NCBI RefSeq assembly: GCF_013373865.1
Contig: NC_050472.1
Coordinates: 12,795,913-12,859,912 of the forward strand
Source of the DNA: Monomorium pharaonis
Lineage: Eukaryota > Arthropoda > Insecta > Hymenoptera > Formicidae
Reading direction: 5' to 3'
Length of the DNA stretch: 64,000 nucleotides
The notes beneath the pieces are model-generated. The model did not search any database. It was not told where the DNA came from and saw only the letters and a list, made by a program, of their open reading frames with translations. The stretch's first letter is position 1. Each line of letters opens with the position of its first letter. Positions 1-11,305 of this stretch are shown here, one piece after another. The translations under genes and the position numbers were made by a program.

Positions 1-300
1 TATTACATGCGGTCATAAAAATATTCGTAGAATGTTGTAGATAGTTGTGAATAGTTGTGATTTTTAAAACTCAAAAATATTTCTTACAACTTACTACAAT
101 TTATTACAAATTGTCATGAATTTTTACAAATTTGTAGAAAGTTTTGATTTGTTGTAAAAAATTTTAATTTTTTATGGAAATGCATAAAAAATTGTAGAAA
201 TATTTCCACCAGGGAAGACAATTTTATTTATTGATTATGAAGTGTATTATTTTTTATATAATAAAAGATTGAGATATATATTTAATTTTAATATTTCAGA
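1..300. other. AT-rich leader before transposase fragment
   Basis: No gene seen. The stretch is AT-rich with many short TTACAA/TTGTAA-like words. It ends in a pyrimidine-rich tract and TTTCAG immediately before the ORF at 301, which would suit a splice acceptor. Whether the downstream transposase ORF is a second exon cannot be decided here. Confidence 0.4.
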
Positions 301-615
301 ATGCTGCAATTTAATCCATATAATGTGATATTTTTACTCGCTATAACTTTCAATAGTTTGGATTATCCGAATACTCCGATAACATCGCAGGAAAGACGAG
401 TGAATGTAAAAATTGAACGTATGCTATTAGAAATAAAAAATGAAGAACAATTTCAATTAAAAAAGAAAGAAACTTTAGATTTTTATGATGAGTATGAGGT
501 CCCAGAAGCGGTAAAAGTTGATTTATTAGAGGCGGATGAAGAAAAAATTTATTTTCCAGAAGAAGTTATTTATGATTCAGTTGAAAAAACAATATCAAAT
601 GACTATAATAGGCAA
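301..615 (+). pseudogene. pogo/Tigger-like transposase, N-terminal part, split by a PLE insertion
   Basis: The frame from 301 encodes a charged, acidic N-terminal stretch of about 105 residues ending ...SNDYNRQ. The other half of the same gene resumes at 4337 with YKRQAVEYWKSG, so the two reads overlap at a repeated 12-bp sequence that is the target duplication of the intervening insertion. The part after the insertion has the helix-turn-helix and DDE-like motifs, so the role (cut-and-paste transposase) is inferred from that half. The ORF as it stands (to 690) ends by reading backwards through PLE sequence; its last 25 residues are not part of the original protein. The start at 301 is uncertain because a CAG acceptor-like site lies just upstream. 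Confidence 0.6.
604..615. repeat. left target-site duplication of PLE insertion
   Basis: The 12-mer TATAATAGGCAA here matches TATAAGAGGCAA at 4337-4348 with one mismatch. Both lie in the same reading frame of the transposase gene, which is strong support that 616-4336 is a later insertion. Confidence 0.65.
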
Positions 616-868
616 ACCACAATACAAACAATTATAAAGGGTTCGTTAGTGCTAAGCAAAAATAATACAATAAATAGGTCAATATATTGAGCCAAGGCAC
701 AATTTCCCTAATACGTTATAATTTATTAAATAAACATATAATTATAAACGTGACTAATAACACTGTGTTGAAAAATGTTCAATTTTGAAACGTTTCGACT
801 ATACTTAGTCCTCTTCAGTCATAATAAATTACCAATATGTGTGAACTTAAATATAAATGAAATAATTT
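616..868 (-). mobile_element. Penelope-like element terminal repeat, minus orientation
   Basis: This segment is nearly identical to 35286-35480 and, in reverse, to 1680-1745 plus 4186-4336. It carries a hammerhead-like core and belongs to the same repeat that lies downstream of a GIY-YIG gene at 36.7-37.2 kb, which is how I assign it to a Penelope-like element. It meets an oppositely oriented copy at about 868/869, forming a head-to-head palindrome. No reverse transcriptase remains here. Confidence 0.6.
791..820 (-). ncRNA. hammerhead ribozyme-like core in PLE repeat
   Basis: On the minus strand the sequence reads CTGAAGA, then a perfect 5-bp stem GACTA/TAGTC closed by an AGTA loop, then GAAAC followed by GTTTC. 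CTGANGA-stem-GAAA is the hammerhead catalytic core. Penelope-like repeats are known to carry such motifs with a very short stem III. There is one extra G before stem II, and stem I is not obvious, so self-cleavage activity is uncertain. Confidence 0.55.
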
Positions 869-1745
869 CATTATTTTTTATTTTATTATTCGTTTAATTG
901 TTGAGACGGTATTATTTAACCTTCACCTGCCGCGGCCGGGGTCCTTCGGCTGGCAGGGCTCTAGTTCTTACTGATTATAATTTTATTAAATTTAAAGTCT
1001 ATCTATTCCGAATAAAATTTGGGCGCCAATCAGTTAACGGAACTGATAACCACACACGTGATGGGAAAGGACGAGACTCACAAGGCGGGTTCCATTGGAG
1101 GACCCAAGTAATAATCGATTGCAAGACTACTGAGAGTAGACGGAGACATGAATTTATTTAACTCACAATTTACATGGCCCCGGATCACAATCTCACAACG
1201 GTTCGTCTCCACCGGCACCACTCCACTATATTTAATTATAATTTGTTCGTTCGCAACTCAAGACAGCTCCCCGCGCACCGACGACTCGCCGCTTCAACAG
1301 ACGGAAGGGAAGTGTCTCCTTCCCCTGTGCTTACAACACGGCTCGGCTTCTTTCGGGGCTCCACGATCTATGGAGTCGATACATGTCGATACGACCTGTC
1401 GATTTTCGGCGCGTCGCGCAACATTTAGACTATTACTACCATTCTACATTTAGGGTCACCAACACCAGGACAAAACGATCGAGCATAGAGTCCTCGGCGA
1501 ACCCCGAGGAGCAAAATCGAGCGATGACGTCAGGGAAACTTTCTATTTCCTCCCTTTCTTTCTTTTCTTTTGTCACATTGTATTACTTATTGGTTCACAT
1601 TTTTACTTATTATGACACATTTAATACGAAATGCGTTGTTTTATGGTCACCTGTTTTAACTGTTTAATTACATTTTCGTGTCCATTATTTCATTTATGTT
1701 TAAGTTCACACATATTGGTAATTTATTATGACTGAAGAGGACTAA
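869..1745 (+). mobile_element. PLE terminal repeat, plus orientation, first part
   Basis: The reverse complement of 35435-35640 is found here in two pieces, 869-900 and 1576-1745, separated by a 675-bp insertion. It runs up to CTGAAGAGGACTAA of the hammerhead core, where a foldback element interrupts it; the rest of the repeat continues at 4186. Confidence 0.6.
901..1575. mobile_element. LTR-like insertion in PLE repeat
   Basis: About 675 bp of more GC-rich sequence interrupts the PLE repeat and is flanked by ATTG at 897-900 and 1576-1579, consistent with a 4-bp target duplication. Removing it restores the continuous sequence seen at 35.6 kb. There is no long ORF. Size and lack of inverted ends suggest a solo LTR, but the ends are not canonical TG/CA with this duplication, so the class is open. 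Confidence 0.45.
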
Positions 1746-4185
1746 CAAGGGAACGGACAGAACTGTCCCTCACCGATTTTAATGAGCTTTGGATATGTTG
1801 TAGAACATAAGAAATTATTAGACCCATATTTTTTTTTATCTGCGTATCTCGACGTTTAGGGGTTGAAACCACCCCTCGAAAATAACGCATTTTTTTGTTT
1901 TTTGCGAATATCTTTGAAAATATAAGGTTTATGCAAAAATTTTCTATACGAAAGTTTTATGGTATTTTATACTCTTTACAATAGTATATTTAGATTTTTT
2001 TTAAATTTCAAATTTTTTAATTTATCCCACCCCCACCCCTTTTTTTCAACATTTAAAAAATTTTGTAAGGACATAATTAAAGAGCATTAAAAGCCGAATC
2101 CACCCATATATAATAACATATGGGTTCCATCATTCTCAATTATTAGCAAAACGAGACAGTAATCTCGCGCTGTAGGTGCCGCGCTAGAAGTAGTGTTGCG
2201 TTATTTCTTTAGTCGCGTCACACTCAATAACTGCCTCTTTTGCGTATATTTTGATATTAAAACATAAAAATGGATTAATCTTAATTATATAATACGCAAT
2301 AATACGTATTACACGATATAAAGCATAAATGCATATATATAACAAAAGTACCATATATATACGTATGTTCCTACGTACATTTTCATTGTTACAAATGCGA
2401 ATATAAATTAATATGAAGCAAAATATTTTTTAACATTTAAAACTGCAAATACAATATAACAAAATATATAATATTAAGAGAAAAATATAAAACATAAACT
2501 GCAATAACTATTTGCATAATTATATTATTTACACTATATGCACGTAGCATGCTCTGATAATAAAGATAATATAAGTATATAAGTATATAATTTAATTTAA
2601 TTTGAAGTTTGAAAATACATTTATACGGATGTATATATACATTTTGCATATGACACGGACAAATAACTTTAATATCAGTGTTGATAGAGGAACCGGTTGT
2701 TTTAGCGCAAGCGCTTCACGTGAGGCTTCAATAAAATATCCATTAGTAATAGCAAGGAGATCTTTGATCGTACATCTTGCACACGACACCAACGTATAAA
2801 TATAGTAACAGTGATAGACGGATCGGTTGTCCTCGCGCAGGCGTGAGGCTTCAATAAAGTATCTATTAGTAATAGGAAGGAGATGTTTGGTCCCCATACA
2901 ATTTTGTAAAAAATCTTACCAGTATTTATCAAATAAAATACAATATTTATAAATTATTCTATTTAATACGAGAAAATATACATGCGTGTTTAATATGTGA
3001 AATGTGTTCACGTTTTTATAAATTTGCAAAAAAATTGTATGGGGATCAAATATTTCCTTCCTATTACTAATAAATACTTTATTGAAGTTTCACGCCTGCG
3101 CGAGAACAACCGATCCGTCTATCACTGTTACTATATTTATACGTTGGTGTCGTGTACAAGATGTACGATCAAAGATCTCCTTCCTATTACTAATGGATAT
3201 TTTATTGAAGCCTCACGTGATGCGCTTGCGCGAAAACAACCGGTCCCTCTATCAACACTGATATTAAAGTATTTGTCCGTGTCATATGCAAAATGTATAT
3301 ATACATCCGTATAAATGTATCTTCAAACTTCAAATTAAATTAAATTATATACTTATATACTTATATTATCTTTATTATCAGAGCGTGCTACGTGCATATA
3401 GTGTAAATAATATAATTATGCAAATAGTTATTGCAGTTTATGTTTTATATTTTTCTCTTGATATTATATATTTCGTTATATGGTATTTGCAATTTTAAAT
3501 GTTAAAAAATATTTTGCTTTATATTAATTTATATTCGCATTTGTAACAATGAAAATGTACGTAGGCACATACGTATATATATGCTACTTTTGTTATATAT
3601 ATGCATTTATGTTTTATATCGTGTAATACGTTGCGTATTATATAATTAAGATTAATCCATTTTTATGTTTTAATATAAAAATATACGCAGAAGAGGCAGT
3701 TATTGAGTGTGACGCGATTAAAGAAATAACGCAACACTACTTCTAGCGCGGCACTTATAGCGCGAGATTACTATTTCGTTTTGCTAATAATTGAGAATGA
3801 TGGAACCCATATGTTATTATATATGGGTAGATTCGGCTTTTAATGCTTTTTAATTTTTGTCCTTACAAAATTTTTAAAATGTTGAAAAAAAGGGGTGAGG
3901 ATAGGATAAATTAAAAAATTTGAAATTTTTTAAAAATATAAATATACTATTGTAAAGAGTATAAAATGCCATAAAACTTTCGTATAGAACATTTTTTAAT
4001 AAATCTTATATTTTCAAAGATATTCGCAAAAAACGAAAAAATACGTTATTTTCGAGGGGTGGTTTCAACCCCTAAACGTCGAGATACGCAGATAAAAAAA
4101 AATATGGGTCTAATATTTTTTTATGTTCTACAACATATCCAAAGCTCATTAAAATCGGTGAGGGACAGTTCTGTCCGTTCCCTTG
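1746..4185. mobile_element. 2.4-kb foldback (long inverted repeat) element
   Basis: The left arm (1746-2909) and right arm (about 3024-4185) are near-perfect inverted copies of ~1.16 kb with a loop of ~114 bp. The ends are CAAGGGAACGGACAG and its complement. The trinucleotide TAA occurs on both sides (1743-1745, 4186-4188), and deleting the element restores the PLE repeat exactly, so TAA is the target duplication. A TWA target would fit PIF/Harbinger, but no transposase is present. The small ORFs inside are mirror images of one another and not believable genes. Confidence 0.85.
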
Positions 4186-4336
4186 TAAGTATAGTCGAAA
4201 CGTTTCAAAATTGAACATTTTTCAACACAGTGTTATTAGTCGCGTTTATAATTATATAATGTTTATTTAATGAATTATAACGTATTAGGGAAATTGTGTC
4301 TTGGCTCGATATATTGATCTGTTTATTGTACTATTT
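4186..4336 (+). mobile_element. PLE terminal repeat, plus orientation, second part
   Basis: This continues the hammerhead core (GTATAGTCGAAAC) after the foldback element and matches 35286-35430 in reverse. It ends at the second 12-bp target duplication. The short ORF at 4301 starts in this PLE end and only from 4337 reads transposase sequence. Confidence 0.6.
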
Positions 4337-5640
4337 TATAAGAGGCAAGCTGTGGAGTACTGGAAAAGTGGTAAGACAAAACCAAAATCGCTTGAAGAAG
4401 TTAAGCAAAAATTAAAAAAAGTTACATCGATACGACAATTACGACGATGGGAAAACTATTTTATTCATGTGGTGGTAGTAGGCCTGAAAAACTAAAAAAA
4501 AATTTCTCGATACACATTAAACCATTTTAATGAAGCACTTGAAAGAAAAATCATCATTCATGACATTGACATCGCTCGATAAGCTTCTCAAGCACAAAAT
4601 GAAGAAAATGTGGCAAGATTCAAAACTTCAGAGAAATGGGTACAAAGATTTAAAAAAACAAATATTTTATCTAGAAAAATAACAATTTGTTACAAAAAAG
4701 TTTCTATTATCAAAACCTGATTTAAAAAATTAATGCGAGACATTTATTGCAAATGTTAAATATTATATTGATTTGGCGTGGAAAATATTTAGAATTCAAA
4801 TCAAAGTGAATTTCAGTTCAAATTTTATTCTGGTCGTACTTTAGCTCCAAAAGGTATTAAAAACGTAGAATCTATAGTACAGTCTATTTCAGCAACCACG
4901 CATAGCTATACAATTCAACCGACTATTTCGGCTGATGGTAGATTATTATCAACCCTTTTCATAGTATTAAAAGAAATTACAGGAACATTTGGTCCGAGAG
5001 TACAAGAAACATTATTCAACGCGCCTAATATCTTTGTTATGGCTTCAAAGTCAGGCAAATTAACATCAAATCATGTAAAAACTTGGCTAAAGAAAGTATT
5101 TTTTCCGAATGTCGGGCCACACAATCAGTATTGTTAGATTCGTGGAGTGGACATTGTCCTAACATAGTATCAGAAACTAAACCAGATTCTGTAACAGATA
5201 TTGTTTTCCTAACTATTCCGGTCGGTACAACGAGAAAAATACAGCCAGACGTATACGGATTTCGATTGTGAAAGAATTTTATTAAATACTTTTCTGATAC
5301 TATTATGTTGTTAGATCTGGCTTTAGATCTTCATAATAGAAATAATATCTTAAAATTACAGTCATTAACACACCATCAATTCTCGTCGTCCAGATTTTAA
5401 AATATATTTAAATATGCGTGGACTAAAAGTGGATACGTAGAGAATGCATACGATGAAAATCTGCGAGCTATACCGATAGAATTTGAAACACCAGTAGACT
5501 TTTGTTAAAAAAAAAATTCTAAAGTAAAATGCGATTTTTGTGACGAAATAGCCATTATAACTTGTTCTTGGTGTAGAAAATCGCTTTGTATAACACATTT
5601 TTGCCATGAACATCATCTTTGTAATGAATATGTGCCATAA
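4337..5640 (+). pseudogene. pogo/Tigger-like transposase, decayed C-terminal part
   Basis: Read across several frameshifts and stops, the region carries in order a basic helix-turn-helix segment (KRQAVEYWKSGKTKPKSLEE), an IIHDID stretch, a second helix-turn-helix-like part near 4600, a catalytic-type SADGRLL segment near 4930, MASKSGKLTSNHVKTWL near 5040, LLDSWSGHCP near 5133, and a C-terminal cysteine/histidine cluster near 5530-5635 (CDFC...CSWC...CITHFCHEHHLC). This layout matches Tc1/mariner-superfamily pogo/Tigger-like transposases of arthropods. In-frame stops are frequent and at least two frame changes occur, so it is inactive. The 3' boundary of the element was not identified. Confidence 0.7.
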
Positions 5641-5884
5641 ATATAAGACATTTATAAACAAATTCTATATTGATTTCTTTAAAAAAGATATGTTTTTAGA
5701 TTATTAACATTGGTAAGATTTTAGCAGTTTTTCTTACCAATGCAATAAATATTGGTATTCTTTTATTTCTGCTTAATAAAAATTTTATATTTGTATAAAA
5801 TTATATTTGTAACAATTATTTCAACCTCTTTTCACGTTTCCTTTATTCATTCTTTCATTTTTATTTAATAATACTTCAAACTCA
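5641..5884. other. AT-rich stretch, nothing identified
   Basis: AT-rich sequence between the transposase remnant and the half foldback copy. A short inverted pair (ATTGGTAAGA / TCTTACCAAT, near 5710-5741) is visible and could belong to the transposon end. Confidence 0.3.
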
Positions 5885-6708
5885 TTAAATTATATATTAT
5901 ATTATCTTTATTATTAGAGCGTGCTACGTGCATATAGTATAAGTAATATAATTATGCAAATAGTTATTGCAGTTTATATTTTATATTTTTCTCTTGATAT
6001 TATATATTTTGTTATATTGTATTTGCAGTTTTAAATGTTAAAAAATATTTTGCTTTATATTAATTTATATTCGCATTTGTAACATTGAAAATGTACGTAG
6101 GCACATACGTATATATATGCTACTTTTGTTATATATATGCATTTATGCTTTATATCGTGTAATACGTTGCGTATATTATGTAATCCATTTTTATGTTCTA
6201 ATATAAAAATATACGCAGAAGGGGCAGTTATTGAGTGTGACGCGACTAAAGAAATAACGCAACACTACTTCTAGCGTGGCACCTGTAGCGTGAGATTACT
6301 ATCTCGTTTTGCCAATAATTGACAATGATGGAATATATATGTTATTATATATGGGTGGATTCGGCTTTTAATGCCCTTTAATTTTTGTTCTTACAAAATT
6401 TTCAAAATGTTGAAAAAAGGGATGGGGGTGGGTTAAATTAAAAAGTTTGAAATTTTTAAAAAATATAAATATACTATTGTAAAGAGTATAAAATGCCATA
6501 AAACTTTTGTATATAACATTTTTTCATAAAATTTTCAAAGATATTCGCAAAAAACGAAAAAATGCGTTATTTTCGAGCGGTGGTTTCAACCCCTAAACGT
6601 CGAGATACGCCGCTAAAAAAAAAATATGGGTCTAATATTTTTTTTATGTTCTACAACATATCCAAAGCTCATTAAAATCGGTGAGGGACAGTTCTGTCCG
6701 TTCCCTTG
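5885..6708. mobile_element. half copy of the 2.4-kb foldback element
   Basis: This is a diverged copy of 3340-4185, that is, one arm only, ending with the same CTGTCCGTTCCCTTG terminus. The opposite arm is missing, so the copy is either truncated or one half was lost by recombination. Confidence 0.75.
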
Positions 6709-7095
6709 TGAGTTAAGTCTATGGTCGAGTGTCGAGCTTAGTATATGTTGGTATATGTTGTGTGATGTCGAGGCACGTCGAGGTTAATGGTTAATCCGCG
6801 GCGATCCTTTATATATGTGAGTCACGTTGTTGCGCTTGCCAGCCGGTGCGAATCCGTCAGACCGTTAGTCGTTTATATTCTATAATAATTTTCCATATTG
6901 TTTATATACAGGCAGTTGAGATCATCGGAGTCAGTGCTTATAATTATACTGGTGTGGATTGGCTTCCATTTACTTTACTCGATTGAAACAATACTACAGG
7001 ACATCGCCGTTGTACAACTATTTCGAGTCATTGAGGAAGCGTACGCCTTTCCACTATTCCGTGGAACCATCACGTGGAAACACGAAGAAAATATT
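6709..7095. other. unassigned stretch
   Basis: No gene or repeat recognised. It lies between the half foldback element and the left edge of an LTR. The small ORF crossing into the LTR is not credible as a gene. Confidence 0.3.
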
Positions 7096-7595
7096 TGTTG
7101 TGCCCCGTGGGTTTCGAGACACAGTATTGGGGATCGCTACCGTAACTCCTCGGGTCAGGTTTCATAGAGATAACGGCGATAGTAGATTAACACTATTTTC
7201 TCTTATATATATTTTCTCTCAACTTACAAGTTACAACAATTCGTTAATAAACCCGTACAAAAGGTATGATGTTGAGCGACACAAGTTCGTCGCTGTATGG
7301 TACGCAAGTAAGCCCACTTGTTATCTTTACATCGGTGTTTATATACACCGATTTTTGGTGTATAATCGGGGAGGGTACTTCCGCGGTCACTGTGCCTTCG
7401 GTCAGTGCACTTGCTTAGCCAGCTACGCAGATTCCATTCAAAATCAGAAGATTTTGGATGTTGTTTATTAGGCAACCGGGTGCATTACCCGGTGCGACGT
7501 TCGGTACGTAAGCCGGGCGATGTTGCATGCGCGAAGTGTCTTTTGACCTCTATCGCTTGCAACATTCTTGGTGTGAGTGCATCACACTCGCAACA
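7096..7595 (-). repeat. diverged LTR related to the 22.9-33.5 kb Gypsy element
   Basis: The sequence starts TGTTGTG and ends ACTCGCAACA, and shares ordered blocks with the LTR at 22925-23459: CCTCGGGTCAGGTTTC, CGGTCACTG, GCTTAGCCAGC, CCCGGTGCGA, and the GTGTGAGTG...CTCGCAACA end. It is followed by the same polypurine-type tract (complement of CCCCTTATTGAAAAG), so it is the 3' LTR of a minus-strand element. Confidence 0.7.
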
Positions 7596-8124
7596 TCCCT
7601 TCCCCTTATTGAAAAGAAAACGAAGAGGCTGAATTTTTATAAATGTTACGCAAAAGTTTTTGCAAAAGTATTCAATATAATGTTTTCGCGTAAAAATTTT
7701 TTTCGCGCAATATGTTACATAATTTGTAGCCTTAAAAAGAAATCTTTTCTTTTTTTACGTGCGTACATACATAGATACATTGGTATTGTTGTGTTCACTG
7801 TGGACGAACGCTATTCATAAAATTGCAATTTGTGTTATATGCTAAAATGCGAAGTTATACTTGTGGGCTACACATTTTTTTCTCGCAGGGAGAAAAAAAA
7901 AATTTTTTTAATTAATTGCGCACATTAATATACACATACATACATACATACATATATCTCGCAATATGTTGAAAGCCTTGTCGTATATTACGCTATTAAA
8001 AAAAAAAATTTTTTACAAATTAATATAATGATACCGACATAAGTATATACCTTGAAGGATGCGCTCGCTTGTATGCGCTGAATTGACTGTAATCGCACTT
8101 ATACGTATTTAAAATTTTAATTTA
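7596..8124 (-). mobile_element. 3' internal region of env-less Gypsy relative
   Basis: Polypurine-type tract at ~7597-7625 followed by about 500 bp of AT-rich DNA up to the end of pol. In the complete relative this interval is 4.1 kb and contains env. Here there is no env trace, so this copy either lost it or belongs to an env-less lineage. Confidence 0.55.
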
Positions 8125-8838
8125 CGCTTCTATAAATGCTTTTAATCGATTCACGTGCACGCGAGTTATTCTTCCTCTTTTTATTGTATAATTTACATTA
8201 GAATGTTTTTCGGTTACGGTATACGGTCTAGTTCACTGTGCGTCTAGTTCTTTGATCGTCCGTGTCGGAGCGTTTTATCGTATAATAGTACTTTTTCGCC
8301 GATTTTGAATCCCGTTTTCTTCGTCTTTTTATCATACTGCGTTTTGGCCTTGGCCTTTTCTTCTTTCATGTTTCGCGTGCTACGCGATTTGCGGCCCTTA
8401 ACCTCTCCCTTAATTCTTGCACATAATCATCGTAATTATAGGTGGGTTTAGGCTGTTTCGTTAGGGCTGTCGGCAATTCTGCCTGTCGACCGTATATTCA
8501 AACGGTGTGTATCTTATCGCCGTGTGAGGCGTTGTATTGTATGTGTGCATCGCGTATGAAATCCATTCGTTCCAGTCGGTTTGGTCTCTGTTTATATAAT
8601 GTCGTAAATATTCAGCTAGAGTTCAATGCGATTCAAGAATTCCATTGCTCTCGGGGCGGTAGTCTGAATTTTATTTATTTTCAGTAATTTACGCGTATTT
8701 TTGAATATCTCACTCATAAAGTTTGTGCCTTGATCCGTTAGTACGTATTCCGGCGTTCCGTATTGCAGGAAAATTTTCGTGACAAATTCTTTGCTTACGG
8801 TATTTGCTTTCTGGTTCGGTATTAGTATCGTCTTACTA
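8125..8838 (-). pseudogene. Gypsy pol remnant (integrase C-terminal half)
   Basis: Minus-strand translation, with frameshifts, aligns with the integrase end of the pol at 27569-30160, including YVLTDQGTNFMSEIFKNTRK around 8690-8760, the IPNQKANTVSKEF segment and the C-terminal region near 8130-8400. The fragment is cut off abruptly at about 8838. It has an inactive, interrupted frame. Confidence 0.75.
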
Positions 8839-9640
8839 AAGGACCCTGCACAAAACAAATGAAAAAGGGGGTACAGTCATATTGGCTGAAACTGATGTAT
8901 GTAGTAGTTCATGATGACATCTTGATCAAAAGTCCTCATAACCGCTAGGTCTGAAAATGGCCAGTTTTCGAGTTATAAAAGGTCAAAGGTTGGAAATATC
9001 GATTCCTGTTAATCAAGCGATTAAGAGTACCAAGTAAAGCGTGATGTTATTTAACGTTGTTGTCTGAGTATGTTTACACGCACGCACGCAAGCACGCACG
9101 CACGCACGCACGCACGTACGCACGCACGCACGCACGCACGCACGCACACACAAACAGCTTTTTTTCAGGGTCATATGATGTGTAAAATTCGACCGGCAAC
9201 CTCCTCGTGGTATACATCGGGTAATGCCAATGCCAGCGGTATATGTCAAAAATGCAAGGGTTACTTTAAATTGCTGTACCTTTGCAAAAAAAATGGCAGC
9301 GATTTTTCTTTTTTTTTTAGAAACTGAAGAGGAAGGTTTGTACTTTATGTTTTTGCAAATAGTATTCCCGAAAAAAATGTAGCAAGTCCATGCATTCCGT
9401 CAAACTTTGTAATTTCCAATATAACAAACATGCCCATTTAAGGTGTTACAGTGGTAAGGATGCATCACACCTAAAATCGAACTGTAGTATCTTAAATTAG
9501 AGATTTCAAGCTTTAATTAAGAAAAAAAACAACTTTACGATGATTTTTCGCGGAGTTACCGTCAGTCAAATTTGGTCAACTTTTGCCTAAAATTTTTCTA
9601 TGCCATATTTTTTTTGAGCAGTGTATATTATTTATACTCC
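8839..9640. other. non-coding stretch with mariner-like MITE end and ACGC microsatellite
   Basis: No gene. An (ACGC)n run lies at about 9077-9148 and gives artificial repetitive ORFs on both strands. The part 9500-9632, ending TTTTGAGCAGTGTA, resembles 51930-52066, which ends GCTCAGTGTA. Both look like ends of Tc1/mariner-type MITEs (TACACTG-like terminus), but the partner ends were not delimited. Confidence 0.4.
9077..9148. repeat. (ACGC)n microsatellite
   Basis: Direct tandem CACG/ACGC units with a few interruptions, visible by eye. Confidence 0.9.
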
Positions 9641-11267
9641 ACAAATTGTAATTGCAGTAGTTCAGAAACACTCTAATTGTGAAACAATAAATTTATATAA
9701 AAAATATTACAATAAGTTACTTTGATTAAGTGGAATTTGTTTTATTTAAAATTGTTTAAAAAGATCTTATATTTATACATATACTTACTTTATCATATTC
9801 ATATTCTTGATATTTATTCATCTTGAATGTTCTTGTCGATTGTTGCAAGGTTATGTGCTTTCACGGTACACAATATACAATCAACATGGCGCAAGCGTTG
9901 TCGTTTCAGCGACAACGCTTTGTAGTTGAACCGTTTTAAACTACAAAATTGTTGCTGCTGTAATACGAGCAACAAATCTGTCGCTTCAATCGCTTATTTT
10001 AGCGGCTCGTAAAATTGTACCTTTACGCAGTTCTTTAATATCATGTCCGCCGTAAGGAATCTCGATCAAGTACCAAACGCGATACACGCCACCGACGTCT
10101 TCAATAAGCATCGCTCATCGAGCTCTTGGCGTTTAGTACGTAAGAAGATAACTATATATTACATCTGTAACGTTAAACTTGTAAAAAATAAAAATGTTTT
10201 AACATATGTTTAACATTTTGTTCTTTTATCCCTCACGCCTTTTACTTTAGTACAATACCGCGAGCAAGATCGTGAGCAAGAGCGAACATTATGCTGCGAT
10301 GGGTTGGAGCAAGTGAGAGTATACGGTTAAGTGCAAGAGAAAACGAGAATAACATGAGAGAACGCGATGTGTGGGTGTGAGAGAGAGAACAACAATACTC
10401 AGAGAGAAGGGGGCAATAGAAACCGTACGTGTTCCTCCCCCTCTCCGCTCTAATTTTTAAGCAGTCGAGTATCAGCGCTAAACCGCGAGCTCGAATCCCT
10501 TAATTACAACTTCTTTAGCAGCCAGTACCGGCACTAGATCGCGTTTTCGAATTGTATTTACAAAGTTTAGTCGGTGCCTTTTCAATGACTCAAGATATTG
10601 TTCATATCATTGGTTCCATGCATTGTATTTATTCTTTGAACTCAGTCGAGCGGCTTGTGGTAATAGATCTTGCTTTTGTTGCTCTATGACATACTGCTCT
10701 CAACGGTTCAATACAATAATTTACATTCTCTTATCATTTTCTATATCTAGTATATATTTATTACAGCATTGCCACGATTATAGCTAGATTTTATTACATG
10801 ATCATCTAGATCCAATTACGTGGTGTGGCATTATCATGGAACATACGTTGCCGGATCTATTTTTATCTTTATCTTTTAATTACGTGATCTCGATGATGTG
10901 ATGTCATCATGAAAAAAACACATTGTAACATGTTCGATTCATCGACATGTTTATTACATTATTATCATATAAACTAAATATTTTATTATAATTAATAATA
11001 ATATTGTTGCGCGCCGCACATCGCCCGATACTTGCCCGAAGCGCTAGTCAGCTGACGGACCAATCGATATTATCGATCAGCCGGTTGCCGGGGAATGTTT
11101 GTAAATAAAACGTGATTGTAGTACCGAATTGTCAGTGACTCCTGCCAAGGAGGACGCTTCGGAAATCTGTTGTTAACTATTAAAATAAAGTTGGTGTTGT
11201 AACGATATCCTGCTTAATTCCTTTCCGTGAGTGAGTGCGCGCGCGCGCTCTGTTCTTGTGCGCGTGC

Positions 11268-11305
<38 letters not shown>

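Noticed and set aside
2437..3498. Mirror-image ORFs with identical peptides on both strands
   Set aside because: They lie in the two arms of the foldback element and reflect the inverted repeat, not genes.
9013..9327. ORFs rich in Ala-Arg-Thr-His or Cys-Val-Arg-Ala
   Set aside because: Products of the (ACGC)n microsatellite.
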